Under the pieces are notes generated by a model. That model did no database searches. It was not told the DNA's origin and saw nothing but the letters and a program-made list of their open reading frames with translations. From the NCBI RefSeq assembly GCF_040958095.1, contig NC_091150.1, positions 64,332,004 to 64,396,003 of the forward strand: a stretch of 64,000 nt of DNA, given 5' to 3'. The position numbers and the translations under genes are program-made. Origin of the DNA: Procambarus clarkii. Its lineage: Eukaryota > Arthropoda > Malacostraca > Decapoda > Cambaridae. The first letter of the stretch is position 1. Each line of letters starts with the position of its first letter. Of the stretch, positions 35,294-47,576 are shown one piece after another.

Positions 35294-36552
35294 AATGTAT
35301 CCGCTGTATTGTATCAGGAATGTGATGGTTCTACTGTAGCAGGAATGTAACGGTTGTATTGTAGCAGGAAAGTGACGATTCTATTATATCACGAATATGA
35401 CGCTTATACTGTATGAGTAATGTGACGCTTATGCTGCTGCAGTAATGTGACGCTTATGCTGCTGCAGTAATGTGACGCTTATGCTGCTGCAGTAATGTGA
35501 CGCTTATGCTGCTGCGGTAATGTGACGCTTATGCTGCTACAGTAATGTGACACTCATGCTGCTGCAGTAATGTGACACTTATGCTGCTGCAGTAATGTGA
35601 CACTCATGCTGCTGCAGTAATGTGACACTTATGCTGCTGTAGTAATGTGACACTTATGCTGCTGTAGTAATGTGACACTCATGCTGCTGCAGTAATGTGA
35701 CACTTATGCTGCTGTAGTAATGTGACACTTATGCTGCTGCAGTAATGTGACACTTATGCTGCTGCAGTAATGTGACACTCATGCTGCTGCAGTAATGTGA
35801 CACTCATGCTGCTGCAGTAATGTGACACTCATGCTGCTACAGTAATGTGACACTCATGCTGCTGCAGTAATGTGACACTCATGCTGCTGTAGTAATGTGA
35901 CACTCATGCTGCTGCAGTAATGTGACACTCATGCTGCTGCAGTAATGTGACACTCATGCTGCTGCAGTAATGTGACACTCATGCTGCTGCAGTAATGTGA
36001 CACTCATGCTGCTGCAGTAATGTGACACTTATGCTGCTGTAGTAATGTGACACTTATGCTGCTGTAGTAATGTGACACTCATGCTGCTGCAGTAATGTGA
36101 CACTCATGCTGCTGCAGTAATGTGACACTTATGCTGCTGTAGTAATGTGACACTCATGCTGCTGCAGTAATGTGACACTTATGCTGCTGTAGTAATGTGA
36201 CACTTATGCTGCTGCAGTAATGTGACACTCATGCTGCTGCAGTAATGTGACACTTATGCTGCTGCAGTAATGTGACACTTATGCTTCTGCAGTAATGTGA
36301 CACTTATGCTGCTGTAGTAATGTGACACTTATGCTGCTGTAGTAATGTGACACTCATGCTGCTGCAGTAATGTGACACTTATGCTGCTGTAGTAATGTGA
36401 CACTCATGCTGCTGCAGTAATGTGACGCTCATGCTGCTGCAGTAATGTGACACTCATGCTGCTGCAGTAATGTGACACTCATGCTGCTGCAGTGATGTGA
36501 CGCTCATGCTGCTGCAGTGATGTGACGCTCATGCTGCTGCAGTGATGTGACA
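35294..36552 (+). repeat. 25-bp satellite
   Basis: About fifty units of ATGTGACACTCATGCTGCTG plus CAGTA. The first five units at the left edge are strongly diverged but keep the 25-base period; the rest differ mainly at two or three sites (CACT/CGCT, CTCATG/CTTATG, CTGCAG/CTGTAG). No coding function. Confidence 0.96.
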
Positions 36553-38280
36553 GTCTTCTGTACCATTAAAATAACTGCCTTATCCTATTGCTGCACTGCT
36601 ACAGTTACAACAGTGTTGAATCACAGTAAAGAAACAATGAAATGCAATAAGATATCTACATGTAATAACATTATGATTACATGTAGATATCACATGCACA
36701 ACAGCACCACCTCTACACATCATTACAATAGCCTGTTGATGTGCCAAGGTCATCCACTTATGAGTCAGTTTTCCAGTAGCCGCTTAGTATAAGAGCTTTG
36801 TTGTATTGAGACTTTCATATATTATGATTGTTATATACTTTGTTATTTATTCCAACTTATTGCAAGTAAAGCTTGCTTTTATGTGGAAACTTGACTCATA
36901 TTTTTAAAATTATTCTCGCTCTGCCTAATGCCGTTCTGACATCGTGTCTGACGTCCGATGATGACGTATACCCTAGAAGAATACAATATAGATAAGTTGA
37001 ACTGCAGTAAAGTATTGGGAGATACCTAGTCCGCTCGTAATGATGAGCTGAGTAATGACCCAGTCGAATATGGAGTGCATACCTGACTGTAAGAACTGTA
37101 AAATTGAGTTCCACCCATGAAACTGCAACTCTGAGGAATTGAGGTGGATCTCCCAAGATGTTTTTGATAGTCAGATGTTGCTGCACTTGGCATTAATCTT
37201 TTGCTTGTGGCAAGGTGCAGTACAGGAGGTTCGTGGTGAGCTTCTGTGCAAGAACACCAACACAGCAGTACACCAACTATGATCACCGTCTAATAACAGA
37301 CCTCTCTGGCCTCAAGAGACATTTATCCCCACCTAAGAAGATCGCAGACAGCCCAAACATTACATTGAGTTAATAGAAATACGTCTCATGCGGGATTTTG
37401 AAGTATAGTTGGTTGAAAATGAGGGAAGTGAGAAAATTTGCGAAACAAAATGGCGCCTATTGGCAAAGCAGAACATCAGCAATTCATTCAGTGCGACGAC
37501 ACACACACCATGACGAGACAGGTGAGTGGATGGTGGTCCAGATGCTCAGCCAATCAGCGACGATCTTTCTGTGATGTCATCGAGCGGGCGCCGAGCCGAG
37601 CCCAGGGAATGGAGATCAGCCCACTGATCTGCATGACTCAGTACTTTACGGACGTGACTTCAGCGCTCTCGTGAAAATCCGTCAAAATTGGAATTTACGT
37701 GGCGAGTTGAGCCCAAGAAGAGATGCGACAGTACTCCGACCACACATGGGCGTCTGGGAGCTTTTTGCTAAAGGATAAAAGGTGATTAAACAGCGTGATG
37801 ATTAGCTGAGGCCGTGGATGCCAGACAGCACGCTTATGGTCTTCGATGGGAGAGCAAGTGGCCTTATGACTAGGGCAGAACAACATGAACTAGTTAACCA
37901 TCGAGACCTGGAGGCAGTTCCGACTAGCAAGAGTCGATTGATAGATAAAGATTAAGCAACCCTAAAGGGGGCACGGGCATGAATAGCCCGTAAGAGGAGG
38001 CTATTTGAAGCCATTACCAGTACCTAATGCTGTTGATCTAAAGGATTAATATGGTCTGAAAAGTGGGACAGTCGGAAGTATAGTCTGGAGAGGAAGCTTC
38101 GGCGTTGCAGAGAGTAGAGCCAGGGGCTCAACCCAACAACCGGCTGAGGATTTTTGGATAGATAGCATAATCAATCACACTGTACAAAACACCAGGGGGA
38201 GGCCAAGAGGGCCGAGCAGCAGCCATAAATCCTTGTTTGATATTCCACTACAGCATAACTATATCAGGGGGCCCTCAGGA
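36553..38280. other. Unassigned region
   Basis: Ordinary-complexity sequence with no recognised domain. A minus-strand frame (37286-37026) begins with a hydrophobic stretch rich in Val, Leu and Cys that could be a signal peptide, but nothing supports it further. A short inverted pair ATCTACATGTAATA/TATTACATGTAGAT lies near 36651-36690. Parts near 37540-37680 look like regulatory or LTR-type sequence, without proof. Confidence 0.4.
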
Positions 38281-39730
38281 CTCTTGTTTTAGCATCGTGT
38301 AGGGTATCGTGGGAGATCCTTGACGATATTCCATGGTAAGTCGATGGTGATCGCCTGGCCATATCTGATCACGGTGTATCGACCTGTGGTTGTATCTAAA
38401 ATGCGAGGTGCATCGTGACCCTCAAATATGAGCATTCGTACTCGATGAGATGTCGAGTCTGCATCTTCGGAGTCATACTCACCTATGCGTTAGAGATCCT
38501 CAAAATCCACATGCTTGTCTGAAGATGCGTAATTCTCTTCGTCCTGTGTCGCCAGTATTCCTGCTTTCTTTGTGTTGTGTACCGCTGTCAGCGTCGTCTG
38601 GCTGTCAGCAGTTATCGTCGTCCACACAGCGTCCGTCTGGGTGTCCACTTTTGTCATATTCAGCCATGGGACTTTGGTTTGGGTGGCTGTTATTCCATAT
38701 TCAGTCTCTGGGGCCATTATAGGCGCAATGCCATTTGATTCCTGAAGCATGTTCACTGTTCTGAGGAATAAGTTGTGATTTTGTTTCACAACTCTGTCGC
38801 ATAGGCAATGATGACCTGGATGTTGATTTTCTGGTTGATGTCGGCGTCTCTGAATTTGATGGGTACTGCTGCAGAGGCTTGTTTGGGCGTCCAGTCCATA
38901 CGGTAGTTGTCACCATCTGGCTTATAGAAGGGAGGCTCGGGAACTGGTCAGGTCCAAGGTACAAGGTTGCGGCGACTTGCCTCTGGGTGGTCCGCGGCAT
39001 GGTGGTCTTCTTAATCTTCTTCAGTTCCTAAATCCTTTTTGTACAGAGGTCAGAGGTGGCGGCGTGCTGTTCTCCACAGTTCGCGCATTTCTTGGCGGTG
39101 GCGGTACAGTCCTTGTAGTTGTGAATGCCGGAGCATGAGCTGCACTTAGCCGTTTGTTCTTGGTACTTGTTTGAGAAGTGCTTATAACTGAAACCCTTCA
39201 AGTACTGTCTCACTTTGTAAATCTTCTCCATGGTGATCTGGTTCAGTGAGGAAGTGATTCCGAAGCATTTGAATCCTTTCTTTGCTGTTTCCTGGGTCTG
39301 TTTGTCTGTCTCGAAGGCCATCTTTATCGTAAGACGAGTGTTGTCAGCTGTCTTGATGAGTTGAGCTGTCGTCGTTTTCAGAGTCGGGTTTTCTGCGTTC
39401 ACTTACCACACTATGTGGTCAGGGACCTCACCAGCTAGCCAGTGGTTCAGCCTGTTTATGAAAATCGTTCACCTAGCAGTGATTTGTCTGAGAGGAATGG
39501 GTGAGAGATTCGCCTTCAGTAGTGGGACCCGGTAATCAGGATCCAGGATCTTCTGTAGGTCCGCTTTGCCAGTATTACCGTGTCTTCGTTACCATGAACA
39601 TAGACAACCGGTCCTATGGTTGTTGCCCTGTCGATGGCGGTTGACATTTCAACCTCAGAGCGCTTGTAGACTCTAAGGAGTCGCACTTTCACTTTTGTCT
39701 TGTAGTCATTGTTCTCTGACAACGTCTCAA
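38281..39730 (-). pseudogene. LINE ORF1 (gag-like) with zinc knuckles, broken
   Basis: Minus-strand blocks in order: RLLRVYKRSEVEM ... VVYVHGNEDTVIL (39722-39580), a middle part with an in-frame stop near 39400, GFKCFGITSSLNQITMEKIY and the knuckles CSSCSGIHNYKDC and CANCGEQH...C (39250-39030), then a Ser/Thr/Pro-rich tail in shifting frames down to about 38490. A further block (LIFEGHDAPRILDTTTGRYT) follows to about 38290. It binds element RNA in the family. It differs in sequence from the ORF1 at 27700 and is a separate family. Confidence 0.65.
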
Positions 39731-41450
39731 CGGCTCAGATTGTCAGGATAACCTGGAGTGTAAAGTGGTGTGCCGGCAGCTGTGTAGGAACACACCTTGC
39801 CAGCAGGAGAGGAGAGAGGTACGTCTGACCGAGGTGGCTGCTCACAACAGTGTTCAGGAGTGTTGTATGGTAGCAAGAGTCAGTAGAGGCAATAAACCTT
39901 CGTGCTGATCCACAAGAGGAAGCCACTAGGAAGTGGCTTCCTAGTGGCCACGGCAGGAGAATGCTTTATTTGACTTTCGCCCATGAAGAGCTTAGTGATA
40001 TTTGATATTATTTTTATAATTAGCCAATCCACAAGTAACCAGTGGACTAAGTGAATGGACGGTAATTCTGGATATTGGCTAACCAACAAGTAACCAGTGA
40101 ACTGAGTGAACAAAAGATGATTATTATTGTTGGCTAACCTGCAAGTATCCTGTGAATCTATTGAATACAGTGAACAGACATTGGTACTGCTGGCTGGCTT
40201 AACCAGTGCTGGCTTAACCAGTGAGGTCAGACAGTATACAAGCTACAGCCGAGGTTAGCAATTTAATGTATTAGGCATTGATCTAAGGCCCCCCGAAGGG
40301 TGGAAACATCTATCCGTGCATCTTGAGTTTTGAGTTTAGGGTGATTCAACATTGTTGCTGCTTGCAAACTCCCCCAGGACATGTCCCTCTACTATGCTTC
40401 ATAGGGGTGGAAGCACTCAGAGATTACTGTGGAAGAGGAGCCTAGTGGATTATCTGCAACATGTCTGAGATATTGTGAGAGCAAAGAAGAGGAGATCAAG
40501 GATATGCATCATGTCACGGATCAGCTGAGAATGCAGTGATGTCATGGAGGTAGTGGAGGCACCAGTGAGCAGAGCGGTGGAAGGCAGCTTCAGGCTGCTG
40601 GGACACCATCTGCCTTAGTTCAGTAATATGCCCTTCCTTTCCCCCTTTGCTGATTAGAAGTTCCAAAAAGAATTGTTAGGAATTTAATTAATATATATTA
40701 TATGTGCCAGGATGGCTTATAATTGTATATGCATATGAAGAAACCAGTTAATGTGAATCTGCACTTGGAGACAATAAATACTTTATCTGGTGAAGTGAAG
40801 CCAAGGACTAGTGAATGATAATTAACATTGTTGAATGTTTAGCAATCTTGATAGAGATTAATTACAAAGCCTCATGTTTTCGTGTAATTGTGGGAAAATC
40901 CTAGCAGCTTTAATCCTTTTTAATTCTGTGAATATTCAAATATTTTTTTTTTTAATTTACTTTAATATGATATTATTTTTATATGATTAATTTTATTAGT
41001 TAGTTCTTAGTAATAAGTTAGTAAGTTAGATAGTAGTAAGTACGTAAGTGGACTGTATGTTCTGATTCAGCTGCTAAAACTTCTCACACAATATGAGGGA
41101 CAATTTGTAGCTTAAACCACTTTGAGGTGGCTCCTTCATAAACCACAAATTGTTTACCTAGTCTTTTATATATAAATTATAAATCATACCATATATGGTG
41201 GTCTAATCTACTATTATACCACAGTAAATTAAATTTATAACTACTAATACTATGTCGACAGTATTGAACAAAAGGAGCCTTAGCTGTTCCTGTTGGTGGG
41301 GTCTGCTAAGGCTGTGTAATTGTAGCATCAAAATTGGGTGTAGCTCTGTGTCTCTGAGTGCCACGTAATGGCGGCTGTATGGAGGCCTACAAAGCTTGTA
41401 CAGATAGAGGAAGAAATTTCTATAATTATATTGGAAGCCAGCTTCCTGCT
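39731..41450. other. Unassigned region
   Basis: No domain seen on either strand. A short perfect hairpin, CCACTAGGAAG and its complement three bases later, lies at about 39929-39953. From 40000 to 40250 there are loose repeats of AACCAGTGRACTRAGTGAA. From 40650 to 41050 the sequence is AT-rich. Likely old transposon debris. Confidence 0.35.
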
Positions 41451-41939
41451 TCACTAACTTCCCTCACAATTACCTGTTTGGGTTTTAATAATGGTTCCCT
41501 AAACATATAAATACAGGTATGACTTGGAATAAGAGGAGCTGTGTAATATAGAGTATGTACATGTTGATGGGTTTAATCCCACAGTATAACTGCCTACCTA
41601 TTTATGTTATATAAAATGGCCAGAATATATACGAAATACTTGGTAAGACGGATACTGGTGTTGCTGTGGTTGTTGAGTGGCGGTTGTGCTGGTTGTTCGC
41701 TTGTTGACACGTAGTCTGGGTGTCTAACGAGTTATACCAGCTCATATGGAGGAGCCCTCTAAACAGAGTGTTGGTTTGTTGTGATTCTGAGTCTACGTGA
41801 CGACGCTCCAGGGGTGATGTCCTCAAATGTTTGGTGGTTCTATTTATGTTTAAGGAATAGAGAGTTAAACTATATTCCTGTTGTTGGAAATTTAAATACG
41901 TGACGTCCATGACGTCACGGAATCACCTATTCTTTCTTT

Positions 41940-42055
41940 CTTTATGGGGGGTAACTCATGTTATTATGTGTGTCGGATTTCCGACATAATTCTGGATGGG
42001 AAGGAATACGGGTCGAAGTCCCGGTAAAGACTGCAATCACTTTATTCCTCTCCTT
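41940..42055 (-). mobile_element. Bel/Pao LTR edge
   Basis: On the minus strand, after the integrase C-terminus, the sequence passes a purine-rich stretch and reaches TGTCGGAAATCCGACA (41986-41971), a palindromic LTR start. The same landmarks occur near 29119-29190. The LTR probably continues towards 41500; its far end could not be placed. Confidence 0.5.
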
Positions 42056-42370
42056 CAGTGGTGCTTTAATTTTAGTTTGCATTGTTGTGCTGCAGTCCTT
42101 TGGGGACGGATATCCCGAACTGGCGTTTCGGGTGCTGGAAGTCGTTGAATGTCTTCTTTTCCTGCCAGTTCTAAAGGAACTAATTTCTCTAATGTTTTGA
42201 GAGTAGTGTTGCCTCGGAATTTTACTTTCACTATTCTAAAGATGCCCTGGCTGTCTGGATGAACAGAGACTATTTGGCCAATAGGCCACTCTGACCGTGG
42301 CCCATCGCTGTCCACCAGAACTATGTCACCAGGATTTAAGTTAATTCTGTTGTAGGGGTTGTTTGCTGAG
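42055..42370 (-). pseudogene. Bel/Pao integrase C-terminal domain
   Basis: The minus-strand frame NLNPGDIVLVDSDGPRSEWP followed by GQIVSVHPD, FRIVKVKFRG and KLVPLEL is the conserved C-terminal region of Bel/Pao integrases, just before the 3' LTR. It continues the catalytic part at 46954-47547 once the intervening element is removed. Confidence 0.8.
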
Positions 42371-44133
42371 GGAATGAAGATTTCCTCAGCTAGTTTTCTA
42401 GATTAGGCGGGAGTCACTCTAGGGACTCTAAACAAGAAGTTTTCAAACTACATGCACTTGTGTGTTGTTGGATGAAAGCTTATGTTACGGACTGTCGTTT
42501 AAGACTGGCTAGAGGTCTGTGATTGCTCTGTAGAGAGAGTTACAGAATTTTTCCTGTTTCTGTGAAATGGGATGAGATTTGAGAGTGAAGTGGTATAAGA
42601 GGGTGCTTGACTCTCAACGGTTTTTAGAGGTGGGGGGACAGAGGGGTGAACGTTGCCTCCCCCCCCCCCCACCATGTGAGACATCGTGCCAGTCCTAGGC
42701 CTCCCCCTCCTTGTGACATCACGGGACGCCTCAGGGTGAGGGCGTCTGTGATTGGAAGCGGCACCTCCGCCTCTAGGTGAGTTTCGGTACGAACAGCTGT
42801 GATTGGGAGCAGCACCATACATTTGTGCCAGCTTTGTGCTGATTGGTCAAGACAAGGTAGGGGGGAGATATGGGCATCTGAGTTCCCCTATGCCGCCAAA
42901 ATCTTCAGTCTGAGCTGGGCTGCAAGCTGAGGAGAGGCGGCGGCTGGGTGGAGGTGGCAGTTGCTACCTCCACCCCCGTTAATCACTGTGTCATCCGTAT
43001 TACTCATTGTGCAGGGCACTCCTGCCATCCTGGGTTGTGTCGAGGCCCAATTTGCGTGAAAATGGGGCCAAGGAGCATGGCAGGAACGAATGAAACCTAA
43101 GAGACAGTGTTCACCACCCATGAGGCAGCTGGCAGGCCTCATGGTGTTCAGATCGTTCGATTATCCTGTCTATGTTACGGACAATTGGTGGAATAAGGGC
43201 AGGGCCTCCTAGTGTAATTGTGGGGATATTACAGGCCCCTGTTGGACTTTGAATTCCACCTGGCTGTGATCATGTGGTGACGCCGGCATTGTCACCCCAG
43301 TGTACGAGCGAGGCATGCTCTGGTATGATAGGGGTATAGGTGATCTCCCATCCCCATTCTGTATGCCTGTGGGTGCTAGCCAGCCAGTCTGAGGCAACCC
43401 CATGTGCACGCCACCCCCGCGCCGTGCCACCCCCGCCCCGCCCCAGCCACCCCGGCCGCCCCCACGCCACGCCAGCCCGGGTGGGGCGCCGTGACGCCTT
43501 GCGCTTAGCTCGCGGCCACCCCTTAGGGCCACGCGGTGGCCATATGCCTTGGCCACACTTGGCCACCTGCCCTGGACACCCCTGGGGCCACACCTAGTCG
43601 ACGCACGTGGAGCGAGCTAGGTGGTCTGCAGCCAGTCAGGTAGTGACCGAGGAAATGAATGTGTTGAGGATTTAAGGAGCCGTGAGTATAATAATAGTTG
43701 TTAGGTGTTACAGTGTCTCAGGACTGTTGGTAATTTCGGTAATAGTTGTGTTGTCCCATAGCGCCTGCCAGGCGAGGGAAGGAGCTGAGAGACAGCTGTC
43801 TGTACTGACGTCCAGGTGACTGGTTGTGATGTACCTGGAGATGGATGTTCTACACGGTACCACACTGTAGAAGTATATCAATATATGTTGTGTGTAGACT
43901 GACTCGAGTATGCCATGTTGCCGCATGTTAATTATATCATTGCAGAGGTAGGCAGGCCAGTGCTGCAGGGTTGTCAGTGGATACCCTGAGGTCTGTATAA
44001 GTATGGATAATTTATCTGGTGATATAATTTTCATTATGTGAATCCCATTTCCATGTGTTTCATTTGCATGTATATGTATGTACTGTGTTGTGTGGTGAGT
44101 CAGTAGATGAGATTGCTGACTGATTGCCAAATG

Positions 44134-44503
44134 CAACCCGTTCTCGCAAATTTAATAAGTCAATATTGACTTATTAGTTGCGTGCATAGGTGACATACTA
44201 AACATAATAGTTTCCCTTGAAAAGCTTCATAGAAAACACCGACTTTACCTAACCTACTTAGTATGTTAAAATAAGTATCTTATAGCTTCGTAATTACAAT
44301 TGTTACTTAACCTATTATAGGTATAGGCTAGGTAATAATTGTAATTACGAAGAAATAAGATGCTTATCTTAACATACTAAGTAGGTTAGGTAAGGTCGGT
44401 GTTTTCTATGAAGCTTTTCAAGGGAAACTATTATGTTAAGTATGTCACCTATGCACATATTTAATAAGTCAATATTGACTTATTAAATTTGCGAGAACGG
44501 GTT
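44134..44503. mobile_element. Foldback MITE with ~185-bp inverted arms
   Basis: The whole element is an imperfect palindrome from AACCCGTTCTCGCAAATTTA to its complement, with arms of about 185 bases and almost no loop. Flanks GCCAAATG (44126-44133) and GCCTAATG (44504-44511) are an 8-bp near-duplication, the size used by hAT transposases. Each arm also holds an inner palindrome AATAAGTCAATATTGACTTA. No coding capacity. Confidence 0.82.
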
Positions 44504-44669
44504 GCCTAATGATGTCATTAGCATGTGGAGTATGCTGACGGCATCATTATGTGGTAGGTTTGGGCAGTGTTGTTGTTGGTATACGTAATATTACTGCCTT
44601 AGGAGCTGTGTTGAGTATTTAAGGGGCCCCTTTGAGTATTCATGGGAATTCAGAGTACTTAATGAGAAC

Positions 44670-45950
44670 AAGCAATTGATTAGTTAATTGCCTAATTACG
44701 AGAATTAGTGCCAGCTGTCCGCGTAGCGACGGTGTTTTATATTAACGTAAATTGTCTTGCTGAAGTAGTCGTGATTGCTCACAATAGTCCCTTGCAATGG
44801 TTGCAAGATTAGGGGGGGCAGTAATGTAGGTATACTTTTGTTGTCTCCTAACCGTGTGTCATTACTGTGTGGGTCCAGTAATTAACGTGTTGCAGAAGCT
44901 GCAACCGTATGTGGGCTGTGCATTTATGTTGTTATGCATGCCATTGTAAGTGTGACCTATGTAACCTGGGGTTACTTTGTTGTTTAAGTTGTGTTGAGGA
45001 CTTAAGGATTCAGTGAGTTAATTAATGGGAATTAATGTTATAAGGGTTGCACATTTGTTGATGAGTGAGTGAGAGCTGTTAAAAGAGAATAGTGTTGAAC
45101 TTGTTGAGATACGTTTCTGGTGCAATTAATTGACCGTGTGACAACTAATTGACCACTCTAGCTAATTATGTAATTAGCATTCCCATCATGAATTCGCGTA
45201 GTGGGAGAGGAACTGTCAGAGTCTGTCACTATTTGTGTGAACGTAATTTGCTCGAGACTAATTACCTTTCTGGGGTATTGCAATTAGTGGCTCATGTCAA
45301 TTAGTGGACTAATTAACGTCTGGGGTCTTGAGGACTCAGATGACTCGGTAAAGCAAGGTCATGGAGCTAGCATAACTCGTTATATTAATCATATTCTGTC
45401 TGGTGACAGTGGTTTAAGATGCACTATTGTTAATTAGTGGAGTAATCAACTCCTCGCCCGTTAATTCACAGTGTTTGATGAGACCTGCTTAGGCAGTGCG
45501 GAGTGAGACATATTTATGTATGATTAATTATCGGTTCTGGTTACAGTTAATTAATTGCTCAGGGTTAATTAGGGTAATTAACACTCATTAAAGTAAATTT
45601 TGACATAGACTGTTGAGAAGCTACCAAGTTAGTGGTAGGCTTGGTTAACGTAACTCGATGGGGATGTAATTAGTGGTCCGTTTGACCTTAATTAGGAATT
45701 ACTCACTGAATACTTCCAAGGAGTCAAGTGTGATGTAATGTAAGAGTCTTGAGTTATACTTAACAAGATGACTTGTTAACAATAACAAGAGAGACAAGTG
45801 TTAATGATTAATGTAGAGTACCATCATGTTGTTGTCTATGAGAGACAAGTGTTTGTGATTAACGTAGTACTTTGTTGCTGACTGCTGTGATCAGTCAATT
45901 AACATAATTAATCACATAATCTATTTTGTAATTGATTAAGGCAATTTCTT
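44670..45950. repeat. TAATTA-rich stretch
   Basis: About fifteen exact TAATTA hexamers in roughly 1.3 kb, often extended as GTTAATTA or TAATTAGTGG. There is no fixed period and no reading frame. It lies inside the unassigned insertion. Confidence 0.6.
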
Positions 45951-46953
45951 TTGTTTATCGTCTGGTGACGAGAGTAAAGTAACTTAGGGATTACTGGAGC
46001 TGTGTCTCAGAATCCCACCTTGCCTGGCTTTGGTTACTGTTTACAGTGCAACTTCTTGCAGGGAGTTGCAAAGAGTGTTCACACTAGGTTGTGATAGGGG
46101 GAGTCACTGTTGGACTACCCGCCTAGTTACGTGGGTCTCTTCTGTTATGGTTGGAGGACCCATGAGACTGTGATTATAGTATCTGTTCACCGTGAAGCCG
46201 TGACAATATTGATTGCAAGCTTGTGTCATCAGTGGGGATCCATCATTGTTCGGTTAGTTCACTGGTCAGCCCGAAGTGTCAGCAAGATGGAGACTGCTGT
46301 CATTTCTCGAGGGGCTGTTGAATAGCTGTGTTGCAATTGCCAATTGATAGACAATAACGTAACAAATCACTCTCTGTGGTGTAACTTAGTCTGTGATATT
46401 TTTTTTTATTTGCAATATTGCGTTGTCAGTGGGCACACCTGTGTTCAGGTTAGTTCAGTATGCAGCCGCACAGCAAGGGTTGTTATTTAGCTGTTTGTTA
46501 TAGTGCCACTGGATGGACATTAACGTAATGTAAACTCGATATTGTAGTAGTTTAGTCTCATGTTATTAATAAATTGTTTATTTTATAGAAAACGGTCTTT
46601 GATGTCAACCCTTCAACCATTCTTTTCCACCCATGTTCTGCTTTATACGATTGAATGTTGATGTGATCTTTTGATATGACGGCTGTTCTTGGGAATTCGA
46701 ATTCCAATTCATAGCGCCACATCAAATATAAATATTTGATTGTGAGAACCCGTTGGTTACCCTTTATTAGTTTAAAGTCCTGTTTAACTAGGAGGAACCA
46801 ACGGCCTATGTGGACAGGTTTTCACACTAGTGGTGGAAGCCTGGCGGTTTGCGCCCGCTTTTTCTTTTCTATTGGACTGATGCTTAACTGCCGTGTGCAG
46901 CCTTTAAACTTGAAGTCCACCTCCTAAGGGAGGTAGGCATAGAAAAAAATCTC

Positions 46954-47547
46954 ACATTTGCCCCGTAATGATACTCCCTGAGAGCAATAAGGTATTCTCG
47001 AGTTCATACGTCATTCCACCGATTTATAACCCCTGATAGATGTTTGAAACGTTGAACTAAATCACTCTCTCGGACACATGAAGGATCCTCTAGTTTCTTG
47101 TCCGTAAAGGACACAAGGGTGCTGAGAGGTCTCCCATACATCAGATGAGCTGGACTTAATGGTTCACGCTGCAAAACATCATCAGAGAGGTAGGTAAGTG
47201 GTCGGTTATTAACTCGCAGATTAACTTTGAACAGATTTTCCTCAGACATGCTTTTCCTGCCACTAAGTTGGACCCATTGTCTAAGATCATAAACTTAGGA
47301 CAGGATTTACGTGAAGCAAACCTGAGGAAAGCCTGTAAGAAGGCCTCGGCACTTATATCAGAAGTCACTTGTAGATGGACTGCCCTTGTTGTGGCACAAG
47401 TGAAGCGACAGATATATGCCTTTACTTTTTTTTTGTCCTTGGAGCCTGTTAATGTTAGTGCTCCTGTGAAATCTACTCCTGTAGTTTCAAAGGGACGAAT
47501 ATGTACAGCTCGTTGATTATGCAGCGCCTGCCTTACTCACTCTTTCT
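46954..47547 (-). pseudogene. Bel/Pao integrase catalytic core
   Basis: Minus-strand blocks: HIRPFETTGVDFTGALTLTG, then VTSDISAEAFLQAFLRFASR and MILDNGSNL (an aspartate of the D,D,E triad), then a frameshift near 47190, then NLRVNNRPLTYLSDD and LSPAHLMYGRPLS, and a tail REYLIALREYHYGAN. It is in register with the zinc-binding part at 52573-52830, from which a LINE separates it. Confidence 0.82.
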
Positions 47548-47576
47548 CCTGGCTAGTGGGCAAACGTTGAGGTTAT

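Larger units (their letters stand above)
42371..46953. mobile_element. Unassigned ~4.5-kb insertion inside the Bel/Pao integrase
   Basis: It separates two parts of one integrase. Exact ends are uncertain: the left lies between 42366 and 42490 and the right near 46953. TTTGC occurs at both candidate junctions (42362, 46956), with TG at the left and CA at the right, as for an LTR-type insertion. Inside are TGTTACGGAC at 42483 and 43175, a very GC-rich and CpG-rich stretch at 43400-43600, a foldback MITE and a TAATTA-rich stretch. No pol domain seen. Confidence 0.5.

Noticed and set aside
35294-36552. CRISPR-like array of 25-bp units
   Set aside because: Units are contiguous with no variable spacers, and the context is eukaryotic; it is a plain satellite. 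The same holds for the 36-bp and 28-bp arrays.
37026-37286. Minus-strand frame with a possible signal peptide
   Set aside because: Only a hydrophobic start; no family similarity, no splice context, and surrounded by transposon debris.
42499-42822. Minus-strand frames of 64-107 residues in the 4.5-kb insertion
   Set aside because: No motif; overlapping frames across a poly-C tract near 42660.
43209-43597. Gly/Arg- or Pro/Ala-rich frames on both strands
   Set aside because: A GC-rich stretch with few stops; overlapping frames on both strands and no domain.
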